Positions 20,069-30,800 of a stretch of 37,053 nucleotides of DNA are shown in pieces; position 1 is the stretch's first letter, and every line of letters starts with the position of its first letter. The notes under the pieces are model-generated. The model saw only the letters and a list, made by a program, of their open reading frames with translations, was not told the origin of the DNA and searched no databases. The stretch comes from Thermoplasmatota archaeon. GTDB lineage: Archaea > Thermoplasmatota > Penumbrarchaeia > Penumbrarchaeales > Penumbrarchaeaceae. The DNA lies in NCBI GenBank assembly GCA_016928095.1, contig JAFGLL010000049.1, positions 1 through 37,053 on the forward strand. The letters are read 5' to 3'. The translations under genes were made by a program, and so were the position numbers.

Positions 20069-21136
20069 ATGACAGAGCTATCATCGGATGTCTTTCCCCC
20101 GGATGATGTGGTATTCCGGCTGAGGGCAAAGATGGAGGACTATTCGTACACGATCACATCTGAGGGAGGTGTTCGGTTCCTTGCATTCAGGGTTCCCGGG
20201 GAGAACATCGATCTTCTTCGGTCCCTGGAATACCTGTCCGAATTCCTGGAAGTGGGGTCCACAGCAGGTGTGGAGAAGGTCCTGATGGTATCGGATAGGG
20301 AGTTCGAGGTCTCACCTGGTTCCATTATAGGGCCCAAGATGGAGATGAGGAAGACCGATGATGACAAACTCTTCCAGGAGCTCAGGGAAAAGCTCAAAGA
20401 GAGGATGCCTCCACTTGTCTTCACAACAGAGAACGACATGCTCGAACTCTACCGCATAGCGATCAAGATCGAGGGGTCCGTTAGCAGGTCGGACAGCTCT
20501 ATCGGCCTGGACCTTTTAAAGATCTCTCTCCCCTCCGAGGGGGATGTCATCTATCTTATCTTCGACGACGGCTACCGCAAGTTGTCCAGGACAGCTTTCG
20601 AGAAGCTCGCGGAAGGTGCAATGCTGGAATTCAGGGAAGGACCTTCCATAGCCAGGGACCCGGCCCAAAAGGGGATGGCAAGGAGCACTGTCCTCCAGGG
20701 AGCCCGGTCCCTGGATGGGGTGACAGGCAGCGGAGATAAGGAGCGAATTGGTCAGGGACAGGGATCGGATATCAATGCCCGACAGACGTTGATGGAGGAC
20801 CCAAGGGTCATGCTAAGGGAACTATCCAAGAACCTGGGTTCTCTCGGATACAGGAGGGACAACGTATTCTCCAGGCCGGATGTCAATCAGCTTTTCTTCG
20901 TTGGAATGTCCGGTCCGGCACTTTTCATCAAGGTCATGGAGGAAGAGGATGACCAGGAGTCCTTCCTTCGGGTCCTGGAGCACCGAAAGGACGCCCTCGG
21001 CATCCTCATTACCAAGGTATGGGAGCCAAAACTGGAAGCACTTTCGAGAATGCACGGATTCGTATACCTGGACTGGCAGAGAGCGTGGAGGACCCATGAA
21101 GTGGTCAGGGAAGTGCTCAAGGGGGGGGGTTCGTGA
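20069..21136 (+). CDS. Uncharacterised protein translationally coupled to radB
   Basis: 355-aa ORF ending in a 4-nt GTGA overlap with radB; mixed alpha/beta C-terminus (LFFVGMSGPALFIKVMEEEDD...LGILITKVWEPK...FVYLDW). Confidence 0.75.
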   Translation: MTELSSDVFPPDDVVFRLRAKMEDYSYTITSEGGVRFLAFRVPGENIDLLRSLEYLSEFLEVGSTAGVEKVLMVSDREFEVSPGSIIGPKMEMRKTDDDKLFQELREKLKERMPPLVFTTENDMLELYRIAIKIEGSVSRSDSSIGLDLLKISLPSEGDVIYLIFDDGYRKLSRTAFEKLAEGAMLEFREGPSIARDPAQKGMARSTVLQGARSLDGVTGSGDKERIGQGQGSDINARQTLMEDPRVMLRELSKNLGSLGYRRDNVFSRPDVNQLFFVGMSGPALFIKVMEEEDDQESFLRVLEHRKDALGILITKVWEPKLEALSRMHGFVYLDWQRAWRTHEVVREVLKGGGS

Positions 21137-21870
21137 CGAGGGTTCCGATAGGATGCGGCTCCATTGACCGCATACTGGGAGGCGGCATGGAGAGCTCGGC
21201 CATAACCCAGCTTTACGGCGAGGGGGGTTCAGGAAAGACCAACGTCTGCCTGCAGGTGACCAGGAACGTGGTCAAGGCCGGACAGAAGGTCATCTACATA
21301 GATACCGAAGGCGTCTCAATGGAGAGGTTCATGCAGATCTGCGGCGGAGATGAGTATTACCGGGACCTCAGCCGGGAGATACTGTTCTTCCAGCCAATGA
21401 GCTCATCCCAGTTGCATGATGCTGTACTGAACACCGTCAAACTGGCCAGCAGGGACCTTCATATCGGACTGGTGGTACTGGATTCCGCAACGGTCTTCTA
21501 CAGAATGAACCTGGGTTCCAATAAGGACGAGGAGAACCGCAGGGACATCGGCAATGTGATCCTCGAGCTCATGGGCATCTCGAGAAAACAGGATATCCCC
21601 GTCATTATCACCACCCAGGTCTATCAGAACATGGGACCCGGTGACATCCGCCCCATCGGGGGTCACTCTCTTGCACACAACTGCAAGGTGATCATGAAGC
21701 TGGAGAAGCTCGGGGAGGGCGGATACCGGAAGGCCACGGTGACAAAGCACAGATCGATGCCTACGGGAGAGGCAGTTCTCTTCAAATTGACAGGTGATGG
21801 AGTGGAGGACCTGGACGAGGAGGAGACGGAACTTTTACGCTTCAGGGAACAGCATCAGGTCCGGGTCTGA
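21133..21870 (+). CDS. radB: DNA repair/recombination protein RadB
   Basis: Walker A YGEGGSGKTN, Walker B LVVLDSATVFYR, IITTQVYQN, HSLAHNCKVIMKL; GTG start. Confidence 0.93.
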   Translation: MTRVPIGCGSIDRILGGGMESSAITQLYGEGGSGKTNVCLQVTRNVVKAGQKVIYIDTEGVSMERFMQICGGDEYYRDLSREILFFQPMSSSQLHDAVLNTVKLASRDLHIGLVVLDSATVFYRMNLGSNKDEENRRDIGNVILELMGISRKQDIPVIITTQVYQNMGPGDIRPIGGHSLAHNCKVIMKLEKLGEGGYRKATVTKHRSMPTGEAVLFKLTGDGVEDLDEEETELLRFREQHQVRV

Positions 21871-21928
21871 AAAGAACATATATAATTATCCGGGGATATC
21901 CCGTGGCTAGATATTTGTACCATAAATC

Positions 21929-21997
21929 CTTATATCTTTTTGCATCCTTAGCAGATAACAATCTAAGAACAGGACATCCCATGATATGAAAGGAGGT
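21929..21997 (+). promoter_or_regulatory. Promoter and strong Shine-Dalgarno of giant protein 1
   Basis: TATA-like cttatatctt (21929-21938); AGGAGGT at 21991-21997, 7 nt before ATG 22005. Confidence 0.6.
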
Positions 21998-22004
21998 AAA
22001 TATA

Positions 22005-25000
22005 ATGTGGAATATTATTTCTGGTAGTAATGGAAGCAGGGTAACCGTGGTATTCGTTCTGCTGTCTCTCCTGGCAGCCGCAGTGATCATGGTCCCCAAC
22101 GAGGTCAATGCCGAGATCAAGCCCGGTGGAACGCTTCTCAACGACCTGCCTGCGAGGGTATACACGACCGGATGGTGGTGGAACGAAGTCCCCGATGAGC
22201 TGCAGTTCAAGGTCCCGACAAAGACCAACCATTATACCGCAATAGCGGTGATGAACAGACAGACGGGTGAAGATTTCGACCTTTTCGCTTACAATGACTA
22301 TGATATGGCCCAGAGGATCGCTTCCTCGACCAAGGGAAGCGATATTATCGATTTCGTCGTGATAGACGGCCATACATATACTGGAGCATACAAGTATGCG
22401 AAGGTGATCAAGTTCACGGGACAGGATTGGACTTCTGGAATAAGGATAGAATCGGACTACCATACCGTGGCTGCCGACCTGTACGGCTCCGATCCCGACG
22501 CGGACGGTTACCTGGAGATCGGTGAGAGGAGATATTCCATGTTCGAATATCACGGAACAGGGACCTACTCGGGAACCCTCAGGGGGGACGAACCGCTGGT
22601 CAACATGTATACCGTATATCTCGATGCTGGAGGATATTACGAGTTCGACCTGTATTCGGTCCCCGGGGTTGAGACCCTGTCAATGTATCTTTTCAAGGGA
22701 TCGGGCGGACCTGACGACGCTCTGGTAACGGATCATGGGTCCGCGAACGGTGACTCCCTTGATCTCACATTCCGACCGGAATTATCCGGATATTACGGGC
22801 TCGCGGTGATAGACGAGGACCAGGACTATACAAGCACCGATGACTATACACTGCTCATTAGCTCAGACCTCACCATGAGCGCTGAGCCAGCATCCAGGTT
22901 GATCGCACCAGGCATGAACGCCTCCTACAAGATAGATATCGGGTCCCTGGGGATCACCAAGGACATCAACCTCAACTACAGATGGTTGAATTCCATCGGT
23001 ACACCCGTTCCCACCCCGGCCGGTGCGGTCGCAACCTTGAGCTCCGCCAGGATAAACACCGGTGGTGTCGGCTCAAAGATCGTTTACCTTAACGTGACCA
23101 CAACTGCCTCCATGAGCCCGGGCACATATTATCTGGCAATATATGGCAACGATACCGGCTACAACGGGAACTCAAGGAGTGCCCAGGTTACTCTGCGGGT
23201 CTCCACGAATCCCGACTATTTCCTTTCCGCCACCCCAGATATAAGGGCGATCTCGCCAGGGTCCAATGCAAGGTATCTGATCTCAATGGACACTATCAAC
23301 AACTTCGGCAACAACGTCAACCTTACGGCCACAGTGGACCACGGAAGCTCGTACTTTGCTTTCAAGTTCGCTCCGTCGCCGATCAATAATAAAGGTCCAC
23401 GCTCGAACCTGACCGTGACGACAAATATCAACACGCCCATAGGTCTGTACAACATATCGGTAATGGGCTCAGGTGGGTCCCTGACAAGGTATGCCAATGT
23501 TACCCTCAGGATCAAGGAACCCATCTCCATTGATATCATCACTCCTCTGGAGGACGAACTTATCTCGGGTTTGTATTCATTCAAGGTCTCTGCGAGTACA
23601 CCCGTGGATACAAGGTCTGTCAGGATCACCTTCGGAGGACAAATGGCAAATGCCGGGACCCTGAACATGTATTACAACTCGGCCACCCAGTTCTGGGAGC
23701 GGACCGTGAACACATACACTTTCCAGGACGGGTTCTGCTGGTTCAACATTACTGCTGAGGACTACACTTCAGGTACCACCCTATCCGGTCCACATAACTT
23801 CACGCTATCGAACTCGGCCCCCAACCCGATAATCAACACGCCTCTCGACCGCTCTTATGTCACCGGAAGCGCCCTGCCGATATCGGTGAACACGACTTCC
23901 TACGTGATATCCTGCAGGTTCAAGGTGGACCAGAACGCCTGGACGCCCTTGCTCCGTAACGTGAATACATGGACCGGGACATATGACACCACCCAGATCA
24001 CTGACGGTCTGCATACCCTTACAATAGAGGCAAAGGATACCTCCGGTCTATCCGGTGAATCGACGATCTCGATCTTCGTAGACAACACTCAACCGACCGC
24101 GAATATTAACTCACCAATCGACGGTCAGTATATCGAGGGGGCATACACCTTCCGGATCGTGGCCACGGACACGGTTGGGATCAATCATGTTGATATCAAT
24201 ATCTTCGGAACCAACGTGACGCTTCCCTACAATCCCATAACCTCTTCGTACGAATACACCGTGACCACCTCTACCAAACCAGACGGCGTCTACACCACTT
24301 ACGCGGTCGCTTACGATAATGTCAATCATGCCAGGAAGAGCGATCTGATATCCTTCATGATCGATAACAACGACCCATCCCTCAACATAGTGAAACCTAT
24401 AGATGAGGAGATCATCGGGTGTAATTACACATTGACCGTCACCTCCTCCGATCTATTCCTTAATTCGGTGAAGTTCAGGATAGATTCCAGAGGGTGGCAG
24501 AGCCTGAACGGCGTAGAGCCAGATTGGAATATGGTCATTGATACGAGCACATTGACGGATGGGCAACATATTCTTACTGCAAGATCCGAGGATAACATGT
24601 CCCATGTCACCGAACAGTCCATTGATTTCATCGTTGACAACACGAAACCGACCTGCAATATGGTCTCACCTTTCACAGACCAATTCCTTTCGGGGGTCTA
24701 CACGTTCAAGGTATCCGCATCGGATACGGTGGGTATAGATAAGGTGGACCTCGAGATCTTCTCGGACACGGTCCAGACCACATTCAACAGGCAGACCGCC
24801 TATTATGAGTACCAGATCAATACTTTAACCGTGGCGGATGGAACATACATAGTGGCGGCTCATGCCTACGATCTTAGCGGAAAGGTCACTTCCTCCATGA
24901 ACATCTCCTTCAGGGTCGATAACAACGCTCCGGTACTCAGGATCCACTACCCTCTGGATGGGGATTTCATCTTTGGAAGTATGGATCTGAAGGTCAACGC

Positions 25001-27665
25001 AACGGATGTTTTCCTCGACAGGGTCGAATACGACATCGACGGTTCCGGATGGGTCCCCATCAACACTACACTGAACACAACACTCTACGGTGATGGTGAC
25101 CACCTCATTTTCTTCAGGGCTTTCGATAAGGCCGGCCATGTCACACAGACCTCTTCCGATGTCATCATAGACAATACGGACCCCTACGGTGCCATTGCTG
25201 ACCCTGTATTGGGCCAGTTCCTTGACGGTATTGCTCTATTCAGGGTTGTCGCTTCCGATGTGGTCGGGGTTCAGATCGTCAAGATAGAGGTGTTCGGAGA
25301 GGTTCTCGACATGAACTACAATAGCGGATCTGGCTTTTACGAGTACAGGACCGACACGCGGTTGCTCCCGGACGGAACCTACACCATGAACGCTACTGTA
25401 TGGGACCTCTCGGGGAAGGAGATATCCCTCGGACCTCTCATATTCAACCTGGACAACCACTATCCTGTCCTCACTGTCAACGAGCTGGTGAACGGTGATA
25501 TACTCGAGGGACCCATCATGTTCAATGTCTCAGCCCAGGATACCTTCCTGGCCAGGGTGGAGTACGAGGTGGATTCCACGGGATGGGTCGATATCAACAC
25601 CTATCTCAACACCTCCAGGTACAATGACGGCCCCCACACGATCAAGATAAGGGCTGTGGACCGGTCGGACAAGGCCTCCACCTTGATATTTGACCTGCTC
25701 ATAGACAACTTGGCACCAATGTGCACGATCAACTCACCAGTAGAGGGCGAGTTCGTCGAGGGCATGATCACTATCAAGGTGACCGCATTCGACCTGGTGA
25801 AGGTGGACTATGTCACCATCAAGCTGTACAACATCGAGGCGCGGGTCCCTTACAATTCGAACACGGGTTACTACGAATACACCTCGAACACCATCACCTG
25901 GGGGGCCGGAGAGGACGGAGTGAGGAACGTCACAGCCACTGCATATGACCTCACCGGAAAGTCGTTCACCCACGGGCCAGTGACCTTCAAGGTCGATAAC
26001 AGGCCTCCCGTGATAAATATCAACTCACCGCAGGAAGGGGAGGTCCTATCCGGTCTGTTCTTCTTCGATGTCGAGAACGGCGACGTTTTCAAGAAAGGGA
26101 CCGAATACAATATCGACGGGGCATCATGGCAACCGGTTTCCATCGAGTGGAATACGAACCTCGTTCCCGACGGTCTCCACGAAGTCACAATCAAGGCCAC
26201 TGACCAGGCGGGACATTTCACTCTCGAGACACTCTATGTCTATGTGGACAACAACGCACCGGACATCTCCATAGCAAGCCCGACGGAGAACGAGTTCGTT
26301 GAAGACACCTATACCTTCCGGGTCGCAGCCTTCGATGAGGTCGGTATAACCCGTGTCATCATGAGGGTCGGGACCCTTACCAAGACCATGTCATACAATA
26401 CACAGACGGGGTATTACGAGTACATTCTGGACACCAGGACCCTTGATGATGGTGTTTACAACATAAATTCGACCGCCATCGATGTGGCTGGTAGAGGCAT
26501 CACCACGAATAACCTGCATTTCAGGGTGGATAACGCTGCCCCTGACCTCACCGTAGAAACTCCAGTAAAGGACCAGCTTATAAGCGGCATATTCGTCATC
26601 AGGGCAATGACCATCGATGAGTTCCCGGGGATCGTCAGGTATGCCATTGATGGAACAACCTGGTTTGATGTCACTACACCCTGGAATTCCACATCGGTAA
26701 GGGACGGACCGCACACTATCAGCATCAGGACCGAGGACCAGGCAGGACACTACACTGTATTCAACGTCAACGTCATGGTGGATAACACTGCACCGGTGAT
26801 ATCGCAGGCCACCATCACACCTGGCGAAGTACTCGCAGGCATTCAAACCCTGAGGTTCTATGCCTATGATTCGATCGGGCTCAGGCAGGTCCTGCTGTCG
26901 ATAGACGGGGCAGCACATTTCGAGGTGTTCAGAGGAGAGGGTGGCCTGTATTACGAATATCTTCTGGATACCAGGATCCTCGGCGACGGTGACCATTCGA
27001 TAGATGTCACTGCATATGACAATGCGGGGAACCACGACGGGTCCACCTACGCTATCAGGGTGGACAACAGCGGTCCGCAGATATCCCTAGATTTCTACTG
27101 GCTCGAGGGCGATGACGAGGTGAGGATCGGAAATGTGAGGGAAGGCACCTCTGTGGTGTTCAAGGCAACGGTGATAGACCCTTCGGGTATCAGCGTTGTG
27201 ATGATCAACATCGACTCCTCCGGCTGGAGGGAGATGACACCCGATTCCAACGAGTCGAACCCGGACATATATATCCTGATATGGCCGACTTCCGGGACAG
27301 AAGGAGGAGCCCATGTCTTCCAGATAAGAACAGCTGATAAGCTTGGTAACGAAGCCTACAGATCAGGTCTGATAAATATCAAGGAGAAAAAGGACAGGAC
27401 AACTTTCTGCGAATGGTTCAAGGAATCGCTTCCGATGCTATGGTTCATACTGTTCATAATACTGGTAATAGCCATAGGCATACTCTCCTACCTCGGTATC
27501 CTTACCAGATGGGCGAAGGGCGAGGGGAGGCCGAAGAAAGAAGAAGAAGCACCCGAACAGATCGAAAATGCTGCCCCCGAGAGACCAAGAAGAGGGGAAC
27601 CGTTGGGTGGGACGAAAAAGAACGACTCCATAGAGAACTGGGATGACGAGGTCGAGGACAACTGA
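22005..27665 (+). CDS. Giant surface protein 1: signal peptide, PPC-like domains with EF-hand loop, alternating A/B Ig-like modules, C-terminal TM and charged tail
   Basis: Hydrophobic N-terminus ending ..VNA|EIKPGG; DPDADGYLEIGE loop; 14 Ig-like modules; TM WFILFIILVIAIGILSYLGIL. Confidence 0.93.
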   Translation: MWNIISGSNGSRVTVVFVLLSLLAAAVIMVPNEVNAEIKPGGTLLNDLPARVYTTGWWWNEVPDELQFKVPTKTNHYTAIAVMNRQTGEDFDLFAYNDYDMAQRIASSTKGSDIIDFVVIDGHTYTGAYKYAKVIKFTGQDWTSGIRIESDYHTVAADLYGSDPDADGYLEIGERRYSMFEYHGTGTYSGTLRGDEPLVNMYTVYLDAGGYYEFDLYSVPGVETLSMYLFKGSGGPDDALVTDHGSANGDSLDLTFRPELSGYYGLAVIDEDQDYTSTDDYTLLISSDLTMSAEPASRLIAPGMNASYKIDIGSLGITKDINLNYRWLNSIGTPVPTPAGAVATLSSARINTGGVGSKIVYLNVTTTASMSPGTYYLAIYGNDTGYNGNSRSAQVTLRVSTNPDYFLSATPDIRAISPGSNARYLISMDTINNFGNNVNLTATVDHGSSYFAFKFAPSPINNKGPRSNLTVTTNINTPIGLYNISVMGSGGSLTRYANVTLRIKEPISIDIITPLEDELISGLYSFKVSASTPVDTRSVRITFGGQMANAGTLNMYYNSATQFWERTVNTYTFQDGFCWFNITAEDYTSGTTLSGPHNFTLSNSAPNPIINTPLDRSYVTGSALPISVNTTSYVISCRFKVDQNAWTPLLRNVNTWTGTYDTTQITDGLHTLTIEAKDTSGLSGESTISIFVDNTQPTANINSPIDGQYIEGAYTFRIVATDTVGINHVDINIFGTNVTLPYNPITSSYEYTVTTSTKPDGVYTTYAVAYDNVNHARKSDLISFMIDNNDPSLNIVKPIDEEIIGCNYTLTVTSSDLFLNSVKFRIDSRGWQSLNGVEPDWNMVIDTSTLTDGQHILTARSEDNMSHVTEQSIDFIVDNTKPTCNMVSPFTDQFLSGVYTFKVSASDTVGIDKVDLEIFSDTVQTTFNRQTAYYEYQINTLTVADGTYIVAAHAYDLSGKVTSSMNISFRVDNNAPVLRIHYPLDGDFIFGSMDLKVNATDVFLDRVEYDIDGSGWVPINTTLNTTLYGDGDHLIFFRAFDKAGHVTQTSSDVIIDNTDPYGAIADPVLGQFLDGIALFRVVASDVVGVQIVKIEVFGEVLDMNYNSGSGFYEYRTDTRLLPDGTYTMNATVWDLSGKEISLGPLIFNLDNHYPVLTVNELVNGDILEGPIMFNVSAQDTFLARVEYEVDSTGWVDINTYLNTSRYNDGPHTIKIRAVDRSDKASTLIFDLLIDNLAPMCTINSPVEGEFVEGMITIKVTAFDLVKVDYVTIKLYNIEARVPYNSNTGYYEYTSNTITWGAGEDGVRNVTATAYDLTGKSFTHGPVTFKVDNRPPVININSPQEGEVLSGLFFFDVENGDVFKKGTEYNIDGASWQPVSIEWNTNLVPDGLHEVTIKATDQAGHFTLETLYVYVDNNAPDISIASPTENEFVEDTYTFRVAAFDEVGITRVIMRVGTLTKTMSYNTQTGYYEYILDTRTLDDGVYNINSTAIDVAGRGITTNNLHFRVDNAAPDLTVETPVKDQLISGIFVIRAMTIDEFPGIVRYAIDGTTWFDVTTPWNSTSVRDGPHTISIRTEDQAGHYTVFNVNVMVDNTAPVISQATITPGEVLAGIQTLRFYAYDSIGLRQVLLSIDGAAHFEVFRGEGGLYYEYLLDTRILGDGDHSIDVTAYDNAGNHDGSTYAIRVDNSGPQISLDFYWLEGDDEVRIGNVREGTSVVFKATVIDPSGISVVMINIDSSGWREMTPDSNESNPDIYILIWPTSGTEGGAHVFQIRTADKLGNEAYRSGLINIKEKKDRTTFCEWFKESLPMLWFILFIILVIAIGILSYLGILTRWAKGEGRPKKEEEAPEQIENAAPERPRRGEPLGGTKKNDSIENWDDEVEDN
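23523..27068 (+). repeat. Alternating A (~94 aa) / B (~84-91 aa) module array in giant protein 1 (A0-A6, plus a divergent B-type cap after 27068)
   Basis: A: VDN..P...SP..gqF..G.Y.F.V.A.D.VGI..V.......YN..TgYYEY.tdT...DG.Y...a.a.D.sGk; B: P........G.....V...D.FL.rVeY.iD..gW......NT...DG.H....RA.D.aGH. Confidence 0.88.
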
Positions 27666-27682
27666 GGAGGTTCGACTATCCC

Positions 27683-27706
27683 GGGCGGTCCGTTCCCGGA
27701 CCGCCC
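27683..27706 (+). terminator. Perfect 10-bp hairpin after giant protein 1
   Basis: GGGCGGTCCG-ttcc-CGGACCGCCC, 18 nt past the stop codon; no long T tract, so termination efficiency is uncertain. Confidence 0.6.
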
Positions 27707-27749
27707 TTAACCCTCCCTGGTAATGAGATACAGGGTGGGCTGCTATCAT

Positions 27750-27807
27750 TATAGTATAAACTATAGAGGGCTTACCTTCTCTCTTTGTGTAACCCTTATT
27801 TAGGTTA
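27750..27807 (+). promoter_or_regulatory. Promoter region of giant protein 2 with two inverted repeats
   Basis: TATAGT-ataa-ACTATA (27750-27765) and TAACC-cttattta-GGTTA (27790-27807), both enclosing AT-rich TATA-like cores. Confidence 0.45.
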
Positions 27808-27862
27808 TCATTGTTACATGCAGTGTTCGGGGAAAATAACTCTCTCCTATGGGGGTGGACGC

Positions 27863-30800
27863 ATGTGGTATACACTTGATCATAGAAAAGGTGAATTTTC
27901 GAAAAAAAGGAAAATGTTGATGCTATTGGTATCGGTCCTTCTTGTTGGTTCGGTTTTCTATTACCTTCCAGAAGGTGTGAACGCGGATATCAAACCGGGC
28001 GGGACATTGAAGAACGATCAGCCTGCAAGGATCTATACTCAGGGATGGTGGTGGGCTGAAATTCCGGATGAACTCCAGTTCAAGGTCCCGAGCAAGACCA
28101 ACCATTATACCGCAGTAGCGATCGACAATAGAGCGGTGGGCGAGGACTTCGATCTGTTCGTTTACAATGATTACGAGATGACCCAGAGAATAGGGTACTC
28201 TACCAAGGGCAGTGATGTGATAGACTTCGTTGTCATAGACGGCAGCACATACACTGGAGCCTTCAAATATGCTAAGATCATCAAGTTCACCGGGCAGGAT
28301 TGGACCGACGGCATCAGGATAGAATCGGATTACCATACCGTAGCAGCCGATCTCTACGGCTCCGATCCCGACGCGGATGGTTACCTGGAGATCGGAGAGA
28401 GGAGATACTCTATGTTCGAAAACCACGGGACAGGTACATATTCCGGCACTTTAAGGGGGGACCTGCCATTGGTCAATACGTACAGTGTTAACCTGGATGC
28501 GGGTGGGACCTATGATTTCAGCATTTACTCCGTTCCCGGCGGAGAGCAGCTTTCCATGTATCTGTTGAAGGGTTCAGGGAGTTCGGAGGATGCTCTTGTA
28601 TCTGACTCTGCCAGCGCAGGAGGCTCCTTGAACTTCAACTACCAACCGGAACTATCCGGGAATTACGGACTCTGCGTCATCGACGAGAATCAGGGTTCTT
28701 CCAGCGCGGACAATTACACCCTCGTTATCACCTCCAATTTTGGAATTACGATGAGCCCATCATCAAAACTTATTGGCCCCGGGATGAGCGCCACGTATGA
28801 GATAGACGTGAGCTCGCTGGGGGTCACAAAGGATATCGACCTTACCTACAAGTGGCAGAATTCGGCAGGTGTCAATATCAGCACCCCTGCAGGTGCATCC
28901 GCCATCCTTAATATGGCATCCATCAATGTGGGGGGGGTGGGACATAAAACAGCTTACCTGAACGTTTCAACCACAGGTTCGATGTCAGCGGGAACATATT
29001 ACCTGGCAGTCTACGGAAACGATACGGGTTACAACGGCCATACAAGGTCCACACAGGCAATACTTAAAGTATCGACCTATCCGGATTTCTTCATGACCTC
29101 GACACCGGATATCAAGGTCATATCCCCGGGTACACTGGCAAGTTATATGATATCCATGGAGACAATAAACAACTTCTCAAGCAACGTCAACCTCTATGCA
29201 AGCATCGATCGTAGCGCCTCATTTTTCAACCTGAGCTTCACTCCAGCTCATATAAACAGCACAGATCATGTGGCGTACCTGGCGGTCTCCAGCAGATCGT
29301 CGGCACCGATAGGTTTGTACAACATCACTATCAGCGGGGCGGGCGGTTCCCTGACAAGGTATTCAAATGTAACCTTGCGGGTGAAGGAACCGATCCAGAT
29401 CGAGGTTGTGTCACCTAGCGTTGACGAGATAGTATCGGGAGTGTACACTTTCAAGGTCAAGGCCAGCAACCCGACCGAAACAAAAGCTGTCAGGATAACG
29501 TTCGGAGGAAAGATGCAGAATACCGGTACGCTTAACATGTACTATAATTCGGGAACGCTTGCCTGGGAGAGGGTCGTGAACACCTACAACTACCCGGACG
29601 GGGTCTGCTGGTTCAACATCACTGCTGAGGACCACAGCGGTGGCCTGACGATATCAGGACCTTACAACTTCACTCTGTCCAATTCCGCACCCAATCCGAT
29701 AATCAACACACCTTTAGACCGGTCTTACGTCACTGGTACTTCGATGCCCATATCCGTGAACACCACCTCGATCGTGGTTTCCTGCAGGTTCAGGGTGGAT
29801 GAGAATGCCTGGATCCCGCTGACCCGAAGCGTGAACACCTGGACAGGAACTTACGACACCTCGCGGATCACGGATGGTCAGCATTCATTTACCGTCGAGG
29901 CAAAGGATTCGGCCGGTCTAACCGGATTGACGATCATAACCATATTCGTGGACAACACTAGACCGACATGCAATATCAATTCCCCGATAAATGGTCAGTA
30001 CATAGAAGGGACCTACATATTCAGGGTGGTTGCCACGGACCTTGTAGGTGTAAAGAAGGTCGATATATCGATCTTCGGGGAGAATATAACCCTCCCCTAC
30101 AATCCGATAACCTCCTCGTATGAGTACACCCTTATCACCTCGACCAAACCGGATGGGACCTACCAGGTCAAGGCGACCGCATACGACAATGTGAATCTCT
30201 CTCAGACGAGCTCCACCATCGTTTTCCAGATAGACAACAACGACCCATCGATGAATATCGTGAGGCCGATGGATGAGGAGATAATAGGGGGACAGTATAA
30301 CGTCCAGGTCACTTCAAGTGATACGTTCCTCGACAGGGTCGAATACATGGTCGACTCCACAGGATGGCAATCCCTGTCAGGTAACGAACCCAACTGGAAC
30401 GTCGTTCTCAATACCAGCCTCCTGACCGACGGCGACCACACACTCTCGGTCAGGGCCTTTGATAATTCTTCTCACAGGACCGAAAAGGTCGTGGACTTCA
30501 TTGTAGATAATACGAATCCAACCTGTAATGTCATCGCACCGTTCGAGGGGGCGTTCCTTGAGAGTGTTTACACGTTCAAAGTATCAACCATGGACATTGT
30601 GGGAATAGACCTGGTGGTCATCAACGTTTTCGGCGGCGAGTATCAGACCTCTCTTAACAGGCAGACAGGATACTACGAGTATTCCTTCAATACCATGACA
30701 ATTCTGGACAGGAGCTACAACATCACGGCCACCTCAAAGGACCTCTCCGGCAAGCTAACCACGAGTTCGAAGGTGGATTTCAATGTCGACAACGAAGCAC

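Noticed and set aside
28930-28937. G8 tract in giant protein 2 as a phase-variation site
   Set aside because: Encodes VGGV in frame; paralogue lacks it, tract is short, and there is no evidence of length variation; keep only as something to check in reads
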